From positions 2,790,001-2,854,000 of the forward strand of contig CM034131.1 in NCBI GenBank assembly GCA_019914995.1: a stretch of DNA of 64,000 nt, in the 5' to 3' direction. Each line of letters starts with the position of its first letter. Positions within the stretch are counted from its first letter, which is position 1. The notes beneath the pieces were generated by a model. That model was not told the DNA's origin and made no database searches. It saw nothing but the letters and a program-made list of their open reading frames with translations. Source of the DNA: Acanthochlamys bracteata. Its lineage: Eukaryota; Streptophyta; Magnoliopsida; Pandanales; Velloziaceae. Both the position numbers and the translations under genes were made by a program. Positions 10,901 through 22,509 of this stretch are shown here, piece by piece.

Positions 10901-12241
10901 TGAAATATAAACTACCTGATTCTTTCAATAAGGAAGAGAAGCTTAGAGACTCTTGAGTGGTACCTACTGCTGACTTACATATCTTAGTCCAACAACATCA
11001 ACATTACATAATAGATAGTCATACATAGTAGCAAATTCAAGTTAAACACACAAGCATATAGAGTTAAAGCATCAAATATTGATGCTCAAAAAAGTAACCG
11101 AAAAGAAATTATATATAAGCTAGCTGATTCTATCAAAAAAGAAGAGATTTCTAATTGCTGAGATATTATTAAGTAGTACCTACTGCTGACTTAGACATCT
11201 CAGTCCAACAGCATTACATAGTAGCAATTGCACCTTATAGGTACGCATCTATATTTTATTGGGGAAATGTTATTCCAACTTTATACAACTAGATTTAGAT
11301 GTATGACTTGCCTACTTATGTGGAGCAAGGAACACATGAGCAGTTCCAATTCCTTGAGATTGACCAAACTAAGGTCAAGAATGCTACAGTGACAAGTGTG
11401 TCATAAAAATCCTAAATTCTTAAACTTAAGCATGTTAAATAGTTCGTTCAAGCAAAGGGTCTAAGCATGACATAACTACTCATTCATTACTGACAAACAG
11501 AAGCATCAAGAATTAATAGAGCCAATTAGTTAAACATATAAAAGACAGCAAAAAGATGGACTTGTACCGACCTCATCATTACCATACTCGTCGTGGTATT
11601 GCCTCTGAACCACAGGGCTAAAGAACATTGCTGCGTTGTAAATGAGATAAGAGGAGTGCTTTACCATGTTGAGAACTAAGAAATCAAAGTTGAGCCCCAC
11701 CACACTTCAATCCATAAAAAAAAACAATATCCTCTTAGGATATCACTCTAAGCATTATCACAATAACTATCAATAATTCATAAGAGAGCAAGATACCAAT
11801 ACAAAAGCAGCCTAACGATTCAAGCCAAACCCACAAACACAGTACAGAATTCAGTAAGAAAGAACAATCAAGCCATACAAAAAATTCAAATTCCAATTAT
11901 AATCCAATTACATTAACAACAATCACTCTAAACTCAAACTTATTATATCGCATTAGAGTGGAGCGCGAAATCAAAATACAAAACAACAACGTAGAACAAA
12001 ATCTACATAGAGAATAAACAAACCAAACACAACCCAGATGTAAAATCGAGCGCCAATCATGAAAGTCATACCAAAATCTCTTTTTTTAGAGATATAGTTT
12101 GAGAAAGAGTTAGAAACAGAACCTCATCCTCCTGTAGTTGAGTATGACTTGCGGGTAGAAGCTAAAGGACCATGAGAAGAATGCTACCCAGCCAAGAATT
12201 TGGTACAAAACCTCCAACGGCACTGAATGCCAAGACGCCAT
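7979..12241 (-). CDS. cystinosin homologue (PQ-loop transporter), 8 exons, complete
   Basis: Exons on the minus strand: 12123-12241, 11572-11704, 10648-10737, 10451-10575, 10255-10297, 9181-9298, 9053-9102, 7979-8131. All introns are GT-AG, every junction keeps frame, and the sum is 831 nt, giving 276 residues (Arabidopsis cystinosin is about 270). The start [14 protein letters not shown] matches plant homologues. The two PQ-loop repeats are visible: [12 protein letters not shown] (PQ at 30-31) followed by SVVGLNFDF, and KYIPQAVMNF (PQ at 169-170) followed by [14 protein letters not shown]. The C-terminus contains IIQHYVLYP and then a polar tail. Family members are seven-helix proteins of the lysosome or vacuole membrane exporting cystine with a proton; the aspartates in FDF and LLD correspond to the proton-coupling positions of the human protein. 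All hallmarks are intact, so it should be functional. A 210-bp tandem duplication sits in intron 2. Confidence 0.95.
10820..11222. repeat. tandem duplication (about 210 bp x 2) in cystinosin intron 2
   Basis: Unit 1 is 10820-11029 and unit 2 is 11030-11222. Both begin AGCAAATTCAAGTTA and contain GTACCTACTGCTGACTTA and CATTACATA in the same order. The copies have diverged by small indels and substitutions, so the duplication is not recent. It does not touch splice sites. Confidence 0.8.
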
Positions 12242-12960
12242 TTTTTTCCCTCGATTTTTTTCTCAAGCTGTGGTTAGTTTGATCTTTAATTCCTCAAGGA
12301 GTGTGCGTGCAAGGAAGAAAGAAAGAGATACGCCAATGGACAGTTACAGAAGGAAAAAGTCAATTGTCAAGTAACGAATTACTATAATACCCTTCTAACT
12401 ATTTGGTATTTAGCTGGATTTGTTAGCTGATTGATGCATAAGATAAAGGGTATTTGAAGAATTAAATGGCAAGGAGAGTATGCTACGAATGTGGTTGGAA
12501 AAAGGAACCAAGTGCGGAGCTTGGATTAATAAGACATTTACGACAAAAGAATCTTGCAAAAATTTTAAAGAGCTTCCACAGAAAAAGTAAAAATTTTTGG
12601 TATTTCTGCCAAGAAAATAACTTGGTAACTTCTTTCTTGCTTTATTTTCCCCTTTTGTTTTTAACAAGAGCACGACACTTAGTGAGCTAATACACAAAAT
12701 GCTCTTAGCTTCCTCAATGGCTAATTCCACTGAGTAGATGTTTGATTAAGCTTTTAATTTATTTTTATTTTATATTTTTTAAATAAAATTTTAAGAAAAA
12801 TTTTACAAATTTTTTAAAAATATAAAAAAATTTTTAAATCGTGAATTTTTTGCATTATTTATTTTTTATAGTAAAAGAATAAGACTTAATTTTTAACATT
12901 TTTCAAAAATTCTTTTCGGTAAGTACTCTCAAATATTCGTTGAGCGCAGATGTTCACGAA
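12242..12960. other. cystinosin promoter region and AT-rich intergenic DNA
   Basis: Sequence next to 12241 should hold the cystinosin 5' UTR and promoter. At about 12740-12900 there is a degenerate AT-rich MITE-like block. A pair of overlapping open frames at 12410-12730 has no motif and is probably chance. Confidence 0.45.
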
Positions 12961-12976
12961 AGTCATATTTACTTAC

Positions 12977-13209
12977 ACTCCATTTATATCAGCGTTCTCC
13001 CCTGCTGGTGCAACGCTAACTGAAACTGATGATGGACCGTATGCATCTGTGCAGCTGCTACTAGTTCCACTAGTATATATCATCCACTTTCTACTATCCG
13101 CTTTAGCAGTATGATCACCTATGTTTGCCTGAGAACTTGCATAAGAATCACAGCATCCACCACGTCCATAATCCCCATGAGAATAGCCAGCAGGAAAACC
13201 ATAGCCTGC
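12977..13209 (-). pseudogene. isolated exon of an unrecognised Gly/Ser-rich protein gene
   Basis: On the minus strand a good acceptor (ctctgcag) precedes an open stretch beginning AGYGFPAGYSHGDYGRGGCC and continuing with a Ser/Thr-rich part (TSGTSSSCTDAYGPSS). It ends at a strong donor (gtaagt, 12971-12976); read through, a stop follows at once. Gly/Tyr-rich sequence like this is common at the C-terminus of plant RNA-binding proteins, but no RNA-binding domain is visible. A possible upstream short exon (DLLNLSGSA, donor near 13305) and a GC-rich leader with an ATG (near 13970) and a donor (near 13790) lie to the right; that ATG opens only an 11-codon frame. No downstream exons are visible. 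I read it as a partial or captured gene fragment. Confidence 0.4.
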
Positions 13210-13697
13210 CTGCAGAGGTATAATTAAGCACTAGTCTGATCAGAGACTGTACGTAGTTAACGCTTGCATATGTTGGATCTCTGCTGACACTGCATGAACA
13301 ATTACCTGCAGAACCAGACAAATTTAATAAGTCCTACGAATGCATAACAGAATCGATCTATGAGCTAGAAATGTTCTTTATATAGATAGCAGAGCTTTAT
13401 TGCAAGATGCAGAGAAACCTTTGTCAAGATTCAAATTTTATAGCAAGTCTCGCAAATTGCTAGCTTTGGTGAGATAGAATTGCCGCTCCAATGGATTTAA
13501 ACACGGGTGAAAGGGTTTCGAAACCAAGTTCTGGTGTTTTGCCTTCCATATGCTTGAAAATGTAGATATAGATCCATATAAAGGTAATAACTTTGAAACG
13601 ATACAAAGTCTTCATGGCATACATCGTGATTTAGGTGGGAAAGAAATACAACACTGTTGAGTATCTAAAACCACTTTACATACGACACGACAATTTC

Positions 13698-13728
13698 ACT
13701 ACAACACATACATACATACATACATACT
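13698..13728. repeat. CATA microsatellite
   Basis: A short run of ACATAC/CATA units. Simple repeat of no evident function. Confidence 0.6.
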
Positions 13729-14167
13729 AAAGAGCATCCCATGGGCCAGAAACCCAATTAGTAATGCAGAGGAGCAATGCAGCCGAGCTCACCGATCGTT
13801 GCCAAGGAAGATGATCGGCACATTTAGGTGACCTGTGCGAAATTCGAGTCAGATCTGATCGATTGGAGTTGACTGATCGGAGGAGATTGAGGAGCAGATT
13901 GCAGGGACGACAGTGTCGAACGGGACGCGCAAAAAAATCAGACCGGTGCAGTGAAGGGCCGGCGTTTCGCCATCTGTGATTAACTCTAATGCAATTATTT
14001 AAACCACCAGTTAGGTTTTTAAGGGTTCAAGGCAGCTGCATGAAGAGTAGCAGCCGTCGTAGAAGGGTGCAGCAGTCGCGTGCAGAGTGCTACAGATCGT
14101 AAGCTGTGATGCAGCAGTGCAGGACGTAAAAAGATTGTTGTGGGTGAGAAGCGCAGAGCTATATTAT

Positions 14168-14421
14168 GGGGGTGTTTGGCTTTGCTTTTCTCCAATTCAA
14201 CTTTTCAATTCTTCATTTCACGTTTTTCAATATATATTTTATAAATATATAAAAATTTTATTTAAAAATTTAGAAAGTGTAGAAAAATTCTACGGAGTGA
14301 GATCTTTTTATTGCATATTTTTATTATTTTTTTAGAAGTAAAAAAAATAGAGCTCGTTTTTCAAAAAGAACAAAAATACCCTTCATTTCACAAAAGCTCC
14401 ATTTCATAAGCAATCCCAAAC
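14168..14421. mobile_element. MITE, copy 1 of a near-identical pair
   Basis: Starts GGGGGTGTTTGGCTTTGC and ends GCAATCCCAAAC. It is nearly identical along its whole length (over 90% by eye) to 17972-18231, including the internal motifs GAGATCTTTTTATTGCAT and ATAGAGCTCGTTTTTC. It is about 255 bp, AT-rich and non-coding. The right terminal repeat is less complete than in the second copy. Confidence 0.8.
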
Positions 14422-14429
14422 TACTACTA

Positions 14430-17050
14430 CTATGTGTAGTAGTGCTATGAACAGCAATGAATGCGCGCGTGAAAGCAAATGTATACTTGTGAGATTTTCA
14501 CATTCAATAGAATTTGTTTTCTCTTCTACTAAGAAAGCATTCGTTATTCTTTGGAGAAATGTGAAAAGTGTAACTGAATATTAAAAGAGAAGTCTTCTTT
14601 ATACTACCATAAATATTTCTTTGAAACTCGTAAAATATTTTTATATAAATTGTATGTGCTTTATCTTATATTTTATTGTAATATTTTTATCATAAAATTC
14701 TTGATATTTTGCTGTGCTTACTAAGAATAGCTCTAATTTGAGGTTAGTTCTGAATTACTCTCTGTTCGTAACACAGAGGACAGAAGAACGAGAACGTTGT
14801 GTTGAGACAAATAAGAATTTAAGAATAAAGAAGAAAAACAAATTGAATTGCTGATGCTGTCGAAAGGACAACTACTTCTGTTGTGATCTTATAGCAACGG
14901 AGATGCATTTTGTTCCTGGTGATTATAAATGTTCTTATTCGATCGCCACACCATTATTACTCAAGAAAGTATGTAAGCAGATATCTATTTAATTAGAAGA
15001 AAATGAGCTTCGTTTGCTTTGCTTGAGGCCAAGTCTGCACCACCTAATTATAACTTTTATTGGTGACTCTTTTCTATCAAATAGTATTATTTCGCATTTC
15101 TTTGGATGATAGATACAGGTGAAAGATAATAGTGATGGTGAAACATTTTTATACTAACGTATTTGTTTTTGTTTCATTAAAAAAAAATATATGAGCAGTC
15201 TCTTTCCTTTTTCGGTGGTGAAATATGTAACCACCGATTCAGTGAATACATATTGTTGAATGAAAAGAAAACAAATTGTTTTTCTAAATCCTTTTATTTA
15301 TTTTTTTTATTTTTTAATCAAATTTAATATTTTTTATTAATACGTACTGTTTTTTATTATAATATAAAAATTATATTTATTTAGTTTTATTTGATTTTAA
15401 TTAGTACAAAAATAATAAAATTGTATAATTAATTTTTTTAATATTTAAAAGCTGATTTAATTTGTTAAATTATATTGACATAAATTATTTTAATATAAAA
15501 ATAGTAATTTAAAAAGTTATATTACTAAAGTTAATTTAAAGTTATTTTAAAAAGATAGTTTAAAATTATATTAGTAAAAGTTAGATTAATACAAATAAAA
15601 ATATTATTTGAGTGTTTTTATAAAAACTTTATTTTTATTACTTATTTATTTACTCATTTATCTAAATATTAATTTATCACTATTAATATATATTCAAACA
15701 TCATAAAATTAAATAAGTATTATTTTTTATCCGTACTTATATTATTTTTTTATTTTTTTTATTACTTTTATTTATTACTCGTGCATGCAAAGTTCGAAAC
15801 ATACCGGTAGTGTAATGTACTACTTGGTTTTTTGCTTATTTATGTTTGTAGTGTTCTTATGTCTAATACTTGTGTATTTTGTTTTAAGAAGATAAATTCA
15901 TTCTTACTTTAGTTGTTTGATGTTATTAATCTAAGGATGCTGTAATATTTGGAACTTGGTCTTTATGCTTTATATGTATTTTTATGGTAATGCTTTTCAT
16001 TGTCATATGTTAGTGTCTTGAAACTAATACATGGCCTTTGTGCAGATCATGAATGTGAATAAGTGCAAAAGAAAGTGAAACAATTGATATTGAATTGAAT
16101 GAATTACATATGATAATCTATATGTGATAATCTATATATAAACAATACATATAGACTTTGACTGACTATAGCTCTATATATAATTTAATAGAAAGCTTTA
16201 TATCAATTGGCATTAATAGGTGTGCATTATTTTACAAAAATTATTTTTTAAGGAACCGTCTACAACATCTGTACAAATAGGATGGCAATGGTTTATGGTT
16301 ATAGAGAGTATTTCTGAAATAATTTTTTTTTAAAATAAAAAGTATTTTCTTATTTTAAAAATAAGTTTTAATTTTTATTTAAAAAATAATAAAATAATTT
16401 ACTCTATAAAATTTTTTATATTTTAAAAATTTTAAATAAATTTTCTAGTATTTATAAAAATATATTAAAAAACATAAACTGAAAAATTAAAAAAATTATT
16501 TGTTACAAAAGTTTAGCCAAACGCTAGTTGGACGTTTAATATTTCATTTTACTCTATTTTTTAAATATTTTTTTTATTTATATTTTTGATATATTATTTA
16601 TAATTATCATATTTTATTTTAAAATAAAAAAATTTTATATTTGTAAAATTTTATTATTATTTGTTATTATTATAAAAATTTATTTCTAAAATAAAAAAAA
16701 ATATTTTCGTTTAAATAAAATTTTATTTTAAAATATTAAAAAAATGAAAGAACCGAACCTATTATGAGGTAAAGTAGGATGAAGAAAGAACCATTTCTCA
16801 ATTTCTGTTGTTTGTTACGAGGTAATATGGTTTACAGCATTGAAGACATAGAATCGTTTCAAATTACTTTAAAAAATATTTTTAATAAAAATATTTTTGA
16901 TAAAATTTAAAAATTACTTATTTTGAAAAATAAAATTTATATATATAATTAGGTACAAATTATTATACGGCCTTAAAAAGAAATGTAAAATTAAAAACAA
17001 AAACAATTTTGAGCTGTCCTGCAGAGTGCGTTTGAAGAATCATCCAATTG
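14430..17050. other. AT-rich intergenic DNA with degenerate MITE-like blocks
   Basis: No gene seen. The blocks at about 16290-16535 (ending TTAGCCAAACGC) and 16536-16745 resemble decayed members of the GCGTTTGG-ended repeat family. The remainder (15280-15790) is extremely AT-rich low-complexity sequence. Confidence 0.5.
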
Positions 17051-17052
17051 GT

Positions 17053-17313
17053 GGCGATTGGGATTGCATTTTCGAATATCTTTTTTTAAATTTTTTATTT
17101 TATATTTTTTAATATATATTTTATAATTATTTAAAAAGTTTTATTTAAAATTTAAGAAAGTGTAGTAAAATTTTATGTAATAAAATTTTTTTATTTCATA
17201 TTTTTATTATTTTTTTAAAAATAAAAAATAAAATTTATTTTTCAAAAAATAAAAATATTTTTTTGTTTTAGAAAAATTTATTTTATAGGTAATTCCAAAA
17301 CGCCGCACTCACA
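17053..17313. mobile_element. degenerate MITE of the GCGTTTGG family
   Basis: Left end GGGATTGCATTTTCGAATA and right end TAATTCCAAAACGCC are roughly complementary, and the interior shares the TAAAATTTTTTTATTTCATA motif with 14168-14421. AT-rich, non-coding, more diverged than the other copies. Confidence 0.5.
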
Positions 17314-17971
17314 CAAATGGTTATATATTAGATTAGAAAAGTAAGTTATTATGTTTCTAATGATTAGTGGTCAATATTAGAAATTGTATTAACCAGTAAT
17401 TATTCGTGAAAGAATTTCAAGTTCCGGATTAAGCATAAATAATGAGGCCGTAGTTTAAATGCGCGAAAATGAATTCTATCAAAATAAAAAGTAAAAAATA
17501 TGATTTTTTTAAAAGTTAGCTTTTTATATTTTAAATTTATTTAATGTGAGTTAAAAATTAAAATTAAAATTTCAAATTTTGTGAATAATAAAATAGAAAT
17601 TAAAATTTCAATTTAATGAATAAATAATGTATAAAATTTTCAGAATTTTAATTTTATATAGAAAAGTTAAATTTGGAGCATTTAAAATACGCTAAATATC
17701 TTACGAGGATGTCTATGCTTTTGATGAAACGGTGTATTTATTTTAAATATTCTATTTTTTTACAATTAAAATTTTTAAAATAATGAAATTCAAAACGAAA
17801 AATATTTAATAAAATAAAATTTTGATTTTATTGTATATTAAAAGTGTATTATAAAGTTAAAAAAACTAAAAAATAAAATTTGATTAAAGTAAGTTATTTC
17901 AAATTATTTATTTATTTATTAATTAAATATAAATTTCTCAAAAAATAAATTTAGTGGGTTAGGAGTAGTAA

Positions 17972-18231
17972 GGGGGTGTTTGGCTTTGCTTTCCCCCAAT
18001 CCAACTTTTCAATTCTCTATTTCACGTTTTTCAATACATATTTTATAAATATATAAAACATTTATTTAAAAATTTAGAAAATGTAGAAAAATTCTACAAA
18101 GTGAGATCTTTTTATTGCATATTTTTATTATTTTTTTAGAAATAAAAAAAATAGAGCTCGTTTTTCAAAAAGAACAAAAATATTCTTCATTTCACAAAAG
18201 CTCTATTTCATAAGCAATCCCAAACGCCCCC
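17972..18231. mobile_element. MITE, copy 2 of a near-identical pair, intact terminal repeats
   Basis: Begins GGGGGTGTTTGGC and ends CCAAACGCCCCC, giving imperfect terminal inverted repeats of about 12 bp. 260 bp long, non-coding, nearly identical to 14168-14421. No clean target duplication could be read at its edges. Confidence 0.85.
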
Positions 18232-19689
18232 TACACTAAGAACACATCTCAGGTAGACAGCTATGTTAGAAGCAATATTAAATCTTTGGCTAATTTTAAG
18301 GTAACAACGTCATCATTTATATTTAAAGTTGCATATTTTAATTTTCATGAATTTTGAAATTGCATTAGAGTTAAAGGATATCCGGGAATGCTTATTAAAA
18401 AAGAATTTAAAAAAAAAAAAGATATTTTGAAAATTTTTTAAAAATAAATTTTATTTTTTTATTTAAAATAATAATAATAATAATTAATAAAAGATTTTAC
18501 GATGTCGAATTTTTTTACTACTAAAATTTTTTAAAATTCTATAAAATATTTTAAAAACTTTATCAAAAAATATAAAATTAAAAATTAAAAAAAAATTTCA
18601 CAAATATTCCCTTGTTATTGATGGAACATGTTCAACTCAAAAGTATAATGCTGGCATGTGATTTTTTCTATATATATCAATTTAGTTAAAGATGTATCTT
18701 TTTAAATATAAAATTAATTATTAAAAATAAATTATTATAAATACTATTATTGAAAATAAGTTAAATGTTAAACTTAAAAATAATTGGTGGTAAGGATCAG
18801 CACGTGACGCTTGAATTTTTTGTAGTGCATGTAATACCAAAAAATTTTCAAAGCTGTAACCTGTAAGTTGTTGGATCTACATTTTCAGAATATTTCGTTT
18901 TTTAATTCATTTTTATTGATGCGAATGCTAATTCGACCAATGTAGAAAACATAAATTCTTTGTTCATTCTTAATTTTAAATTTTGACAAATTTTTATGTA
19001 GTATTTTAGAAAATAAATTTTAAAAAATATAAAATTTACGTCACAAATTTTATATAATTAAGAAAATGTCATTTTTAAAAAACTTTACCAAAAGTAAATT
19101 ATTTTTAAAAAATATTTTATTTAAGTAATTTCAAATGACTCTTTAATCATGCTCGCTTTGTTCTTGAGAAGTGAATTGAACGGTCATTTGTTGTACGAAA
19201 AGAATTAGATCAAGAATTATTAGAAAAGATTGTTATTCATTCCATAATTAAGTTGCATTAATGAGTGATACAATTGTTATTCATAATTTTGTTAGGAGAG
19301 ACTGAGAGAGGCACTCAAAACTCGAGCACATCAGGATGACAAACACAGAGAAGGATAGACAGATGGATGAAGAAACATACATTATTCTAATATTTTTTTG
19401 TTCTGAGTACTCTTTATTATCAATAAAACCACGCGAAGCTCCAAAAACTTCAATCAAATAATAGTATTGTTACGATCAGAAAAAATTTTTAATTTTGTAT
19501 TTCAATTAATTTTTAAAAAATTAAAATTAAAATTATATTATGAGATACATAAATAAAAAGTTAATACTAAAATTTTCGTATATATAAATTTGAAGTTTTT
19601 AATTTATATGTAAACAAAATATATAAATTTTTAAAACTTTTTTTCCTTTGCATCTTCCACTTTTATCTATAGTTCTCAGAATCGGATCG

Positions 19690-20490
19690 AATATCGAACT
19701 GAAAAACTGTCCAAATCATAATTTTCGAATTGATCAGTCGGTTCAACCGATTGAATAAATAATAATAATAATAATAATAATCAACTGATTATAATAATAA
19801 TAAGTATTTTTAACTAATAATAATAATAATCATATTAAAATATTTACTGTCATTATAGCACTAGCAATAATAATAACAGCAATAATTACAATAAAAATTA
19901 AAATATACTATGTCATTACTATCAATAACAATAATAATAACAATCACATAAAAAATTAAAGTATTGCCACCAAGGGATTACCACCACCAATAATAATAAT
20001 AACAACGAAAATTAATAATAAAAAATATTTAAATAAATTAGGAGATTAACAAAAGATAAATTATAAAATAGATAAATATAAAAAAGATATAACCAACTTT
20101 TAGGTATACATATTTGAGTCTGAATATTTTACAATATAAAATTTTAAAAATCACTAATAATTTATATTTACATATAAGATATAATCAATGATATTTATGC
20201 ATTATCATATCCAAATACAAAATCTAAACTACATATTATTTTTTAACATAGAATTATTAATAATTATTTTTATATTAAATATATTATCAATTTAAATTTT
20301 TTTAATTAATTTTTAAAATTTTATTCAATCAGATTTAATTCGGACGGATGGGTCGATCGGGTTGAAGCGGATCGAATGAGTCCAAGCGGATCAAAATAAA
20401 TCAATTGCAAAGACGATTTTTTACAAATTCAGAGCGATTTACCGTCCGGATCGATAATTTCTGAATTGATTTGGACGGTTCGATTTGAGT
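19690..20490. repeat. repeat with loosely inverted ends around an AAT-rich interior
   Basis: The left part (about 19695-19745: CTGTCCAAATCATAATTTTCG) and the reverse complement of the right part (about 20430-20490: CCGTCCAAATCAATTCAGAA) are similar. Between them are many AAT/ATA trinucleotide runs (19754-20020). This may be an old non-autonomous transposon whose interior expanded as microsatellite. Boundaries are uncertain. Confidence 0.35.
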
Positions 20491-20515
20491 CTATGCTTCA
20501 ACTGCCCACACATCG

Positions 20516-20742
20516 AGCATGTTTATTTAGCTTCAAAATTCAGCTTTTTTCACCGTAAACTGATTTTTGGAGAGTTTTTGTCTTCAATTTAACTCCTTTT
20601 TCAATAGTCATGTTTTAAATAAAAATTTTATTTACAAAGTCATTTAAAAAAGTTAAAATATACAAATTAAAATCATTTTAAAGAATTATTTTGAAATATT
20701 TTATTTTTATAAATATTTATTTTATAGTAAAGTAAACAAGCC
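20516..20742. mobile_element. MITE-like element, GTTTA-ended family
   Basis: Left end GCATGTTTATTTAGC and right end AGTAAAGTAAACAAGCC are imperfect inverted repeats related to the ends of the element at 41576-41815. Interior is AT-rich and non-coding. Confidence 0.5.
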
Positions 20743-21819
20743 TATAATGCATTCTCTTGGATTTCATAAGCTAAATAATGAACTACTCGTACAAAACCTT
20801 TCAATCTCATGACATACTTATGTTAAGAAAAACTTTCAATCTCAAGAGCTGAAGGAGAGTGCAATTAATCTGCTAATGTGTCCTCAAGAGATCTTTTCAT
20901 TTTTTTTAAATAATATTTTAAATTAAGAAAATTAGAAGTACAAATAAATTATGTATGTATAATTTTTTTAAATAAAAATTAACATACTTTGTAATATATC
21001 AGAATAAATTTAATTTAAAAAATTATGATTTTAAAATTATATAATAGTTTTGAAGAGCCAGGCCAAGCCCCAGGCATATTTCAACGATAGAACCTGGTAG
21101 CTGGTATTTCAATGAATTACTTATAAACTGACATATCTAAAAATAATGAATTACTTATTTTTTGATAATTTAAGAATTTTTATTCATGTGCTGATCACAA
21201 ATTAATATCAACATATTTTTATAAAGATATAGTATTTCGAAATTAAGTATATTTAAACAATATGTTAAGTAAAGTAAATTATATATGAAATTAGTCATTT
21301 TTTTTTTCTTAGTACAATGTATAAATATTTTTTTCGTCCAAATAATATTTAAATAATTTTTGTATGTAAACATACTTTAAAATATTTTTATATTAAAAAT
21401 AATTAAACTCAGTATTTTAAAATAAAATTTTTTTTTTTTAATTCAGATCATCCAAGTTGGCCCAAAGGAATGGTTGTTGCTTTCTTCCCTTGCGCACGAG
21501 CCGTGGGCCTTCTCTTCCTCGGGCATTGTTCCATCTCATGTGCATGTGCTCCCCGGTCTCCGCGCCGCGCCGGCCGAAACTAAACTAAACTAAAACTTCC
21601 AATAACTGTTAATCAAGCATATTCATCTCGCTTTCCTTTCTCTTTTGCTTTTACATGTTTCTAAAGTTTCGTACAAAAGGTAACGCTGGAAAAACAAGTG
21701 CTCCCAAAGCTTCCCTGCATGCATTTCTTTAATGAATGCGCCGCGCCGGCTTGTCGTTTCATGATCACAACTGTACGTTTTTCAACCGCACGCCTACATA
21801 GTTAGTACTACTTCTCCAA

Positions 21820-21835
21820 GTAATATATAAACGAA
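21820..21835 (+). promoter_or_regulatory. probable TATA box of the ubiquitin-like gene
   Basis: TAATATATAAACG lies about 50 bp upstream of the ATG at 21880, a plausible spacing for a short 5' UTR. It stands out from the less AT-rich sequence immediately upstream. Confidence 0.5.
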
Positions 21836-21879
21836 CGCCTGTTGATCTGATCAAGAAGAATAAAGAAGAATACAAAGAA

Positions 21880-22509
21880 ATGAGGATGCTGATGAAGTTG
21901 AGATCATCAAGATGTACGTTATTCAAGAATGCTACTGCTCCGAAGAACAGCGGCGGCACTGCATCGGTTGATCATAAGGGTATCAACAACATTATTGAGT
22001 GGGAAATGAGGCCCGGCGGAATGCTCGTGCAGAAGAGAGAGGGAAATGGTAAAGCAGAAGCCGAAATCATCAGAGTCAGGGTGTCTACCGGATTCCGGTG
22101 GGACGATGTCTCCATCACAGACACCGCCACCTTCGGTAAGACTACTATCCAAAATTTTTCACCTCTCTGTGTACAATAAAGGCGTGAAATAGCGCCGAGG
22201 ATTGTTTCTTTGAAAATTTAATATTAAATGTCTTTTTGCTTTCTCTCATTTAATTAATGATTTGCAGGGGAGCTGAAGGTCTTGTTATCTTTGATTACTG
22301 GATTAGAACCTGCACAACAACGGCTCTTGTTTAAGGGGAAGGAACGAGAAGACTACGACCACCTCCACATGGCCGGAGTTAATGACGGCGACAAAGTCTT
22401 GCTGCTTGAGGACCCGGCAGTTAAAGAGCAAAAACTGCGAGCTAAGATGGCAGCCGCCGACGGACACCGCTACCACCCTACCTGCCATAGAAAAATCATT
22501 AAGGTTTAA
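21880..22509 (+). CDS. ubiquitin-like protein related to BAG co-chaperones, UBL only
   Basis: Two exons, 21880-22135 and 22268-22509, with a GT-AG intron; frame is kept and the product has 165 residues. The sequence EWEMRPGGMLVQKR (40-53) and FGELKVLLSLITGLEP...QRLLFKGKERED...LHMAGVNDGDKVLLLEDPAVKE are signatures of the ubiquitin-like domain of plant BAG1-4 proteins. In those proteins a BAG domain that binds Hsp70 follows; here the protein ends shortly after the UBL with a basic tail, so no Hsp70-binding domain is present. Arabidopsis has short UBL-only relatives of about the same length, so this is likely a normal member of that group and not a truncation. Function of the short forms is not established; the UBL may dock to the proteasome or compete with full BAG proteins (inference). 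Confidence 0.88.

Larger units (their letters stand above)
18240..21400. other. AT-rich intergenic DNA with repeats
   Basis: No gene seen. It contains decayed MITE-like blocks (about 18370-18610 and 18950-19140), an AAT microsatellite region and a further terminal-repeat element, described separately. Confidence 0.5.
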
